NCBI GenBank assembly: GCA_031276435.1 | Contig: JAISNB010000101.1 | Coordinates: forward strand, 1 to 5,187 | DNA: 5,187 nucleotides | Direction: 5' to 3' | Source: Burkholderiaceae bacterium | GTDB taxonomy: Bacteria > Pseudomonadota > Gammaproteobacteria > Burkholderiales > Burkholderiaceae_C | Part shown: positions 1 through 4,290 of the stretch, in pieces | Layout: every line of letters begins with the position of its first letter | Position numbering within the stretch: position 1 is the stretch's first letter | Notes under the pieces: model-generated | What the model was told of the DNA's origin: nothing | Seen by the model: the letters and a program-made list of their open reading frames with translations, nothing else | Database searches by the model: none | Program-made: the position numbers and the translations under genes

Positions 1-9
1 GCATTGCCG

Positions 10-15
10 TATAAT
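10..15 (+). promoter_or_regulatory. -10 box of the tRNA-His promoter
   Basis: A perfect consensus TATAAT hexamer lies 13 bp before the first transcribed tRNA base (G-1 at 29). It is followed by a CG-only stretch (CGCGCGC), the GC-rich discriminator typical of stable-RNA promoters under stringent control (family knowledge). The -35 box would fall left of base 1 and cannot be seen. Confidence 0.75.
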
Positions 16-28
16 CGCGCGCTTGCGT

Positions 29-105
29 GGTGGCTGTAGCTCAGTTGGTAGAGTCCCAGATTGTGATTCTGGTCGTCGTGGGTTCGAGTCCCATCAGCCA
101 CCCCA
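29..105 (+). tRNA. tRNA-His (anticodon GUG)
   Basis: The gene folds as a full cloverleaf. The acceptor stem is GTGGCTG (30-36) with CAGCCAC (95-101), the D stem starts at 39, and the anticodon stem CCAGA/TCTGG encloses the loop TTGTGAT at 61-67, with anticodon GTG at 63-65. The T arm carries TTCGAGT. The CCA end is encoded at 103-105. The histidine-specific extra base G-1 (29) lies opposite discriminator C73 (102), the identity element read by HisRS. A consensus -10 box precedes it and an intrinsic terminator follows 12 bp later, so it looks like a single-gene transcription unit. Confidence 0.97.
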
Positions 106-116
106 CCGATTCCCGG

Positions 117-141
117 GCCGTTGCCAGTCAACGGCTTTTTT
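117..141 (+). terminator. Intrinsic terminator of tRNA-His
   Basis: A 7-bp perfect stem GCCGTTG (117-123) / CAACGGC (129-135) with a 5-nt loop is followed directly by six T residues (136-141). It sits 12 bp after the encoded CCA end of tRNA-His. On the other strand no T tract follows, so it would not terminate ppiD transcripts arriving from the right. Confidence 0.9.
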
Positions 142-272
142 GTGTCTGGCGTTTGGCAGTGCCAGCGCGGCGCGCGCGCCGTTGCGGGCGGCAGCGCAAA
201 AGGTGGCGGCAGGTCCTCGCCGCGCGTTGGGGGCCGGGCGGGGCGCGCGCGGCTCCATCCACTGCAAATGGG

Positions 273-2231
273 TTACTGCCGCAGCACCGCCAGATTGGCG
301 GGTTTGGGTACCAGGATTTGCGCGTTGAAGCGTTTTTTCAGCCACTCGGTGTAGGCTTGCGCTTCGGCCATGGCCCAGAGTTGTTCGTATTGCAGGCGTT
401 GCTGGCTGATTTCTTCTTCGGTTTTGGGCGTGGATTCCAAAACTTTGGAGACTTTGGCAATGGCGTAGCCGCTTTGGCCCAGGCTGACGCCGACGAATTG
501 CGGCAGTTTGGTGGAGTCGACGCGCATGACGGCTTCTATCAACTCTGGCGGCTGCTTGCGCGGCTCTTCTGAGCGCGAGACGGTGATGGTCGCTGGCGGG
601 GGGGTGCCGTCGCCACCACCGCTGCTGGCCAAGTCCGGTTGCGCTTTCCAGGCCGCCAGTTTGGCTTCGCCTTCTTTTCGGGCTGCTTCGGCGCCTTTTT
701 CAGCCAGGTAGGCAGCGGCCACTTCCATTTGGACCTCTTCAAATGGCCGGGGTTGCGCTGGTTTGTGCTGGCTGATGCGCCCTGCCGCCAGCACGCTGGG
801 GGCGATTTCGATGGCGTCGGTGTTGTTTTTCTTTTCGATGGCGTTTGGCTCGAAGAGCGCGGCCAGGAATCTGGCATTGGCCAGCGGGCCTGAGGCGCCC
901 GCGGTGGGTGTGCGGCCCACGCCCTGCGCCGATTCAATTTTCAGGCCCAGTTTGTCGGCGGTGGTTTGCAAGGTGTCGGGCACTTCGTAGACGCCGTTTT
1001 TGAATTCGTCGGCCAGTTCGCTGAATTTGCGCTGCGCCTGTTGCGTGCGCAGTGTGTCTTCCAGTTGAGTCTTGAGGGTTTCATACGGAGGCACTTGCGC
1101 GCTCTGCAATTGGGTGAGCTGGATGATGTGGTAGCCGAATTCGCTTTCCACCACGTCGCTGATGTCGCCTGTTTTGCCCAGGGCAAAAGCGGCGTCGAGG
1201 ATGACCGGATCCAGGCCTTTGTCGCCTTTTCCGAACAGCCCCAGATCGCCGCCGCTGGATGCGCTGGGGTCGTCTTGCGATTCTTTTTGGGCGACTTGGG
1301 CAAATGTGTCGGGCGCGCCGCGCAATTGTGCAAGCAAGGTCTGCGCCCTGGCTTTGGCGGCGTCACGCTCGGTTTGCGGGGCGTCTTTGGCGGCGGCCAG
1401 CAGGATGTGGCTGATCCGGCGCTTTTCAGGCGTGCCGAGCGTCTGGGCGTTTTGCTCGTAATAGGTTTTGAGGTCTTGTTCGTTGACCGTGACGCTTTTT
1501 TTCACGTGTTCCAGGTCCAGCACGATGTACTGGACGTCGGCTTCTTCGGGCGCCTGGAAGCGGTTCTTGTTGGCCTCGTAAAAGGTTTTCAGATCGGCGT
1601 CGGTGGGGTTGAGCTTGCGCGCATAGGCGGTGGCGCTGAAGTCGAACACCTGGATTTCGCGCTGTTCGGTCAGTTTGCCCAGCGCCAGGTCGGCCTGCGT
1701 GTTGCTGGCCAGGACGCTGTTGATTACGCCACGCAGCACTTGTCTGGCCGAGAGGTCCGCGCGCACGCGCGCTTCAAGCTGTGCGGGTGTCAAGCCCTGT
1801 TGGGCCGCAAATTGCCGGTAGGCGTCCACGTCGATCGATCCGTCTTTCTTGCGCATTGTTGCAATGGCGGGGTCGCGGGCCAGCGCCTGGGCCAGTACGG
1901 CGTCAGGGATGGTGAGGTGGTCCCTGGCCGCGGCCGCGGCCTGCACGCGCTCGCGCACCAGTTGCTCCAGTGTGCTGTAGCGCACTTCGGCGGAGTCCAG
2001 CAGCTTGAGATCGGCGTTGGGATCTTTGGCGGAGAGGCGGTCGACCACAAGGCGATGGGCGTTGTCCCAGTCGACTTGCGTGATGGATTTGCCATCCACG
2101 GTGGCGACCTTGTTGGCGCCCGCGCTGGAGCGGTTGTATCCGTCGATGCCAAAGAGGACAAAGGACGGGATGATCAGCAAAAACAGCAACCCCATCAACA
2201 ACTTCGTGTTGTTGCGAACAAAATCTAACAT
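273..2231 (-). CDS. ppiD: Peptidyl-prolyl isomerase D (PpiD), membrane-anchored periplasmic chaperone
   Basis: A 652-residue protein of the usual PpiD/SurA_N length. It has a short cytosolic N-terminus, one membrane anchor at about 10-29 (LLMGLLFLLIIPSFVLFGI), a SurA_N-like chaperone region (about 35-265), a parvulin domain (about 270-376) and a C-terminal chaperone region. The parvulin landmarks are RRISHIL (271-277), GGDLGLF (327-333) and FGYHII (365-370). The canonical Met and Phe of the substrate pocket appear by eye to be Leu340 and Ile344, so isomerase activity may be weak, as reported for E. coli PpiD. PpiD is known to work near the SecYEG exit on secreted proteins. The ATG at 2231 is chosen because GAGG lies 7 nt upstream and the anchor follows at once; the longer frame starting at 2288 would begin upstream of a terminator. 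hupB upstream matches the usual hupB-ppiD neighbourhood. The TAA stop is at 275-273. Confidence 0.95.
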   Translation of the reverse strand: MLDFVRNNTKLLMGLLFLLIIPSFVLFGIDGYNRSSAGANKVATVDGKSITQVDWDNAHRLVVDRLSAKDPNADLKLLDSAEVRYSTLEQLVRERVQAAAAARDHLTIPDAVLAQALARDPAIATMRKKDGSIDVDAYRQFAAQQGLTPAQLEARVRADLSARQVLRGVINSVLASNTQADLALGKLTEQREIQVFDFSATAYARKLNPTDADLKTFYEANKNRFQAPEEADVQYIVLDLEHVKKSVTVNEQDLKTYYEQNAQTLGTPEKRRISHILLAAAKDAPQTERDAAKARAQTLLAQLRGAPDTFAQVAQKESQDDPSASSGGDLGLFGKGDKGLDPVILDAAFALGKTGDISDVVESEFGYHIIQLTQLQSAQVPPYETLKTQLEDTLRTQQAQRKFSELADEFKNGVYEVPDTLQTTADKLGLKIESAQGVGRTPTAGASGPLANARFLAALFEPNAIEKKNNTDAIEIAPSVLAAGRISQHKPAQPRPFEEVQMEVAAAYLAEKGAEAARKEGEAKLAAWKAQPDLASSGGGDGTPPPATITVSRSEEPRKQPPELIEAVMRVDSTKLPQFVGVSLGQSGYAIAKVSKVLESTPKTEEEISQQRLQYEQLWAMAEAQAYTEWLKKRFNAQILVPKPANLAVLRQ

Positions 2232-2261
2232 GCACAGGCCTCGTGGCGGGACTAGGAAATG

Positions 2262-2285
2262 AAAAAGGCGAACCGGGGTTCGCCT
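2262..2285 (-). terminator. Intrinsic terminator between tRNA-Val and ppiD
   Basis: A perfect inverted repeat AGGCGAACC (2266-2274) / GGTTCGCCT (2277-2285) is followed on the - strand by TTTT (2265-2262). It lies 17 bp after the CCA end of tRNA-Val and 30 bp before the ppiD start. It should end the hupB/tRNA-Val transcript. The T tract is short, so read-through into ppiD is plausible. Confidence 0.8.
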
Positions 2286-2302
2286 CAAAAGAATGTGTGT
2301 GG

Positions 2303-2378
2303 TGGTGGGTGCTGACGGGGTCGAACCGCCGACCTACGCCTTGTAAGGGCGCCGCTCTACCAACTGAGCTAAGCACCC
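2303..2378 (-). tRNA. tRNA-Val (anticodon UAC)
   Basis: On the - strand the acceptor stem GGGTGCT (2378-2372) pairs with AGCACCC, followed by discriminator A (2306) and an encoded CCA (2305-2303). The D arm GCTCAGTTGGTAGAGC is canonical. The anticodon loop is CTTACAA (2347-2341) with anticodon TAC (2345-2343), and the T loop is TTCGACC. It starts only 13 bp after the hupB stop codon, so it is either processed from a hupB read-through transcript or driven by a promoter inside hupB. Confidence 0.97.
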
Positions 2379-2391
2379 CACCGGATCATCA

Positions 2392-2664
2392 TCAATTCAG
2401 GGCGTCTTTCAGTGCCTTGCCCGGACGGAACTTGGGCACCTTGGCGGCCTTGATTTTAAGGGTGGCGCCGGTTCGCGGGTTGCGTCCCACGCGCGCGGCG
2501 CGCTTGCCCACGGCAAAGGTGCCGAATCCCACCAGGGAAACGGTACCCCCCTTGCGCAGGGTTGTTTTTACGGCGCCAATGGTGGCATCCAGCGCGCGGG
2601 TGGCGGCGGCTTTGGAGATGTCGGCGTTCTTGGCAATGTGTTCAATCAGCGCAGTCTTGTTCAT
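2392..2664 (-). CDS. hupB: DNA-binding protein HU (HU-beta type)
   Basis: A 90-residue protein, the exact family length. The N-terminal helical dimerisation part (1-45) starts MNKTALIEHIAK. The HU/IHF signature GFGTF...GRNPRTG spans 46-66, and the beta-arm carries Arg61-Asn62-Pro63, where Pro63 is the residue that wedges into DNA in this family. The C-terminus is VPKFRPGKALKDALN. HU is an abundant dimeric nucleoid protein that bends DNA with little sequence preference. The ATG at 2664 has a strong GGAGG (2678-2674) with a 9-nt spacer; the longer upstream frame is not HU-like and is rejected. The symbol hupB rests on the hupB-ppiD neighbourhood and could be named hup in single-HU genomes. A -35-like TTGTAC lies on the - strand at 2723-2718, but its -10 partner is poor. 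Confidence 0.97.
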   Translation of the reverse strand: MNKTALIEHIAKNADISKAAATRALDATIGAVKTTLRKGGTVSLVGFGTFAVGKRAARVGRNPRTGATLKIKAAKVPKFRPGKALKDALN

Positions 2665-2844
2665 GCGTGTACCCCTCCGGTTCAAAAAACACAAATCTGG
2701 TTTCATCCGCGCCCAGTGTACAAAAGGGTATGGATGACTCCATTCACTGAAAGCCCCCGCGCGCCGGTTTGGCAAGGCATTGCTGCGGCCCATTGGCATG
2801 CGGGGGTTGCGACGCATTCTAGACGCAATCGCGCTACGCGCCCA

Positions 2845-2910
2845 CGCGCCCCTGATGGCGACAGCGCAAACGCCATGCCATTTCACGCGGGCGGCCATCA
2901 GGGCTGCGCG
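2845..2910. repeat. Long inverted repeat in the hupB upstream region
   Basis: The arms CCCTGATGGC (2850-2859) and GCCATCAGGG (2894-2903) are a perfect 10-bp inverted repeat 34 bp apart. Past a 2-nt bulge (CT, 2904-2905), CGCGC (2845-2849) pairs with GCGCG (2906-2910), giving a 15-bp bulged stem. No T tract follows on either side, so it is not a standard terminator. It could be a protein-binding site, a REP-like element or a structured RNA part. Confidence 0.6.
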
Positions 2911-2980
2911 CCTGTTCAATGCCTCTTTGGAGCCGCGTTACGCGGGCTGCTGCGCGATGGCGGCGCGGGTACGCCACGCC

Positions 2981-3001
2981 CGCCCGCAACCCTTGCGGGC
3001 G
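2981..3001 (-). repeat. Hairpin just after the membrane-protein stop codon
   Basis: A perfect 9-bp stem CGCCCGCAA (2981-2989) / TTGCGGGCG (2993-3001) with a 3-nt CCC loop lies 28 bp past the TGA of the membrane-protein gene. There is no T tract, so it is at best an atypical terminator or an mRNA 3'-end stabiliser. Confidence 0.5.
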
Positions 3002-3029
3002 CTTAGGGCATCCCGCGATCTGGAGGTTT

Positions 3030-3809
3030 TCAGCACGGCGCGATCTGTATGGAGCCAAGGCTGTGCAGCGCAACGTTCAGCATCTGGGCGGTAACACGCG
3101 CGCGGTTGAAGATGACATCGCACAGCAGCGCAAAAGCGGTGCCAAGATAGGCGATGTAGGCAAGCCCCGTGTAGTCGCTGAACACGAGGGTGTGCAGCCA
3201 GTTTTGCTGGAAGAGGTAGAGGTAGGCGGTGATCGACGCCGCGGCCAGCAGCGCGATGGCCGCCGGAAGCAGATGCAGCCCGGCCTGGCGTTTGACGAAA
3301 AGGGCGACCAGCAAAAGGGCGAACACCACGGCGTTCGTCCCGGTAAAGATGCGGAACTCGCGGATGACTTGATGGGCCGTTTCCATGTACCCGGAGCGGA
3401 TGAGCGCGGTCAGGTGTTCCCGGGCGGCAGAGGCGCTGGCAATTTGCCACCCGAAGCCGGAGCGGATGTTGGCCTCGACCTTCTTGCGGCACTCGCAATC
3501 GAGGTTCTGCATCTCGGCGATGACCTCGGCGAGCCTGGCCGGAAGCTGCGCGGCAAGAAGACTTTGGGCCTGTTCAATGTCCTTGCTGTAGTTCTTGACA
3601 AGGGACGCCGCCCTGCTGCCAAGAAAGTTGCTGTCGATGGCGTCCACCTTCTCGCGCACCCGCTTTTCCACCTCGTAGCGAATGATGTTTTTTGCGACTT
3701 GCTCGACGAAGCCGGGGTTGACCATGGATGCGACAAACGCCGACGAAAAGAACAGACAGCCCAGCACGCCAAGAACCCAGGCAATGCGGCGAACCAGAGT
3801 CATAACCAT
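3030..3809 (-). CDS. Unrecognised four-segment membrane protein
   Basis: A 259-residue protein whose family I do not recognise. The N-terminus has basic residues (Arg7, Arg8) followed by a membrane segment at about 9-29. Then comes a charged, probably helical, soluble region (about 33-157) containing a Cys-Glu-Cys motif at 105-107. Three further hydrophobic segments follow at about 159-172 (AVVFALLLVALFV), 177-200 and 214-234, and the tail has no obvious motif. With four segments, both ends would be cytoplasmic and the 33-157 region periplasmic (inference). The start at 3809 is chosen because GGGAG (3820-3816) lies 6 nt upstream; an in-frame ATG at 3803 is the alternative. The frame remains open to 4157, but that extension is Arg-rich and runs into the tracrRNA terminator, so it is rejected. 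The gene lies downstream of the tracrRNA on the same strand, separated by that terminator and about 330 bp, so co-transcription is unlikely. Confidence 0.8.
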   Translation of the reverse strand: MVMTLVRRIAWVLGVLGCLFFSSAFVASMVNPGFVEQVAKNIIRYEVEKRVREKVDAIDSNFLGSRAASLVKNYSKDIEQAQSLLAAQLPARLAEVIAEMQNLDCECRKKVEANIRSGFGWQIASASAAREHLTALIRSGYMETAHQVIREFRIFTGTNAVVFALLLVALFVKRQAGLHLLPAAIALLAAASITAYLYLFQQNWLHTLVFSDYTGLAYIAYLGTAFALLCDVIFNRARVTAQMLNVALHSLGSIQIAPC

Positions 3810-4140
3810 GAAAAACTCCCGGATGGTGGTTTGAAAGCAAAGGGCGCGCGCCCCTTGCTGCGTGATGTCAGCCCCAAGCGTCATTTTGCAGCACGCCGGG
3901 CGATGCGCGATGCGCATGGGCAAAAACCGGCAGCGGCGGCTTCGGGAAACGGCGATGCCGCAAGCGTGTTCTTTGGCAAGGCTGGCCCTTGCGCGCGTGC
4001 GGGCGCGGGCACTTCGAATGGTTGATGGCGCGCGGAGCGCGGCTTGGCGGGCGATCGATGATCCCGGAGTTTTGGGGCTTGACCGCACCAGACACACCGC
4101 AGCGCGATGAGGGGGTGATCCGCGCTTTGGGTCGCCGCAG
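3810..4140. other. Intergenic gap (331 bp) between the membrane-protein gene and tracrRNA
   Basis: No gene is supported here. The right part is the sequence beyond the tracrRNA terminator; the left part must carry the leader of the membrane-protein gene. I see no convincing promoter. There is one strong palindrome (3837-3858), GATGCGC occurring twice in a row near 3903-3916, and long GC-alternating stretches around 3990-4045. No CRISPR repeat copies are visible. Confidence 0.6.
3837..3858 (-). repeat. 22-bp palindrome in the leader of the membrane-protein gene
   Basis: The 11-bp arms GCAAAGGGCGC (3837-3847) and GCGCCCCTTGC (3848-3858) match except for one A/C position (3841/3854), which would be a U-G wobble in the - strand RNA. 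It lies 28 bp before the ATG at 3809, just upstream of the RBS. It could be an operator or part of a leader hairpin; no T tract of terminator type follows. Confidence 0.5.
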
Positions 4141-4169
4141 AAAAAAGCCCGGCACAATAGTGCCGGGCT
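4141..4169 (-). terminator. Intrinsic terminator of tracrRNA
   Basis: On the - strand a perfect 10-bp stem (4169-4160 with 4155-4146, core GCCCGGCAC/GTGCCGGGC) with a 4-nt loop is followed by a run of T residues (4146-4141, the first also able to pair). As in other type II-C systems, it doubles as the final hairpin of the tracrRNA. The + strand side has no T run, so it is directional. Confidence 0.92.
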
Positions 4170-4200
4170 GGGTTCGGTTTAGCCCGTGAGGGCCAACCTT

Positions 4201-4236
4201 ATTGCAGCAACGGCTCTCACCCCGGAACGCTACAAC
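4201..4236 (-). repeat. tracrRNA anti-repeat
   Basis: This 36-nt segment has the standard length of type II-C repeats. Read on the + strand it looks like a single repeat, starting ATTGCAGC and ending GGAACGCTACAAC. The crRNA repeat should therefore resemble this + strand sequence with a few G-U-tolerated changes, probably starting GTTG(C/T)AGC and ending (C/T)GCTACAA(C/T). It is a lone copy with no spacer next to it, so it is not a CRISPR array. Confidence 0.85.
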
Positions 4237-4251
4237 GGTGGCGATTGTAGC
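4229..4251. repeat. Inverted repeat spanning the tracrRNA -10 box and start site
   Basis: GCTACAA (4229-4235) and TTGTAGC (4245-4251) are perfect 7-bp arms separated by 9 bp. The left arm is the 5' end of the anti-repeat and the right arm overlaps the extended -10 box, so the two functional elements are inverted copies of one another. Confidence 0.8.
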
Positions 4252-4271
4252 ACCCCGCTTACCATCGTCAC
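4244..4271 (-). promoter_or_regulatory. Promoter of tracrRNA (extended -10)
   Basis: On the - strand the extended -10 element TGCTACAAT (4252-4244) matches TGnTATAAT except for one base. A weak -35 candidate GTGACG (4271-4266) lies 16 bp upstream. The start would fall at about 4239-4236, exactly at the anti-repeat. The same TGCTACAAT word ends the N. meningitidis CRISPR repeat, where it drives transcription from each repeat (literature knowledge). Confidence 0.7.
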
Positions 4272-4290
4272 GGCAACCATAAGGAAAAAC

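Larger units (their letters stand above)
2665..3029. other. Intergenic gap (365 bp) between hupB and the membrane-protein gene
   Basis: No convincing gene is seen on either strand; the open frames here lack a suitable RBS and recognisable protein features. The right part should hold the 3' end of the membrane-protein transcript and the left part the hupB 5' region. It contains two clear inverted repeats (listed separately) and a shorter one, CCGCG TTA CGCGG, at 2933-2945. The GC-rich character matches the rest of the window. Confidence 0.6.
4141..4237 (-). ncRNA. tracrRNA: tracrRNA of a type II-C CRISPR-Cas9 system
   Basis: The RNA is about 97 nt, close to the Neisseria meningitidis tracrRNA length. 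Reading 5' to 3' on the - strand there is a 36-nt anti-repeat (4236-4201) beginning GTTGTAGCG and ending GAGAGCCGTTGCTGCAAT. Next comes the hallmark AAGG junction (4200-4197), then a nexus-like stem GGTT-GCCC / GGGC-AACC (4198-4176) with a UCAC loop, a short linker, and the terminator hairpin. The anti-repeat end and junction nearly match the NmeCas9 tracrRNA segment GAGAACCGUUGCUACAAUAAGG recalled from the literature. It should pair with crRNA repeats, be trimmed by RNase III or used unprocessed, and bind the Cas9 encoded divergently 50 bp away. The exact 5' end is inferred from the -10 box spacing. Confidence 0.92.

Noticed and set aside
169..180. Alternating CG palindrome GGCGCGCGCGCC between tRNA-His and ppiD
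   Set aside because: It is a self-complementary CG run of a kind expected by chance in such GC-rich sequence; the 131-bp gap shows no gene and no clear ppiD terminator.
966..2228. 420-codon open frame on the + strand
   Set aside because: It is antisense to ppiD, whose anchor, parvulin motifs and RBS are clear. Long antisense frames are common in GC-rich genes, and its protein has no recognisable features.
2695..2723. hupB promoter on the - strand with TTGTAC as -35
   Set aside because: The -35-like word is good, but no hexamer at 16-19 bp spacing resembles TATAAT, so I do not list it as a feature.
2665..2919. Upstream extension of the hupB frame
   Set aside because: HU proteins are about 90 residues and start MNK; the ATG at 2664 has a strong GGAGG.
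2919..4025. 368-codon open frame on the + strand
   Set aside because: It is antisense to the membrane-protein gene, which has a good RBS and clean hydrophobic segments. The + strand product is Gly/Arg/Asp-rich with no domain I can see.
3810..4157. N-terminal extension of the membrane protein to an upstream start at 4157
   Set aside because: The extension is Arg/Ala/Pro-rich, overlaps the tracrRNA terminator, and the ATG at 3809 has its own well-placed GGGAG.
4201..4236. Single degenerate CRISPR repeat or array remnant on the + strand
   Set aside because: Only one copy exists and no spacer/repeat periodicity follows. The AAGG junction, nexus stem and terminator on the - strand show it is the tracrRNA anti-repeat.
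4170..4290. Sigma70 promoter for cas9 on the + strand
   Set aside because: Candidate words such as TTGCAG and TACAAC are 22 bp apart and others fit worse; no pair is convincing.
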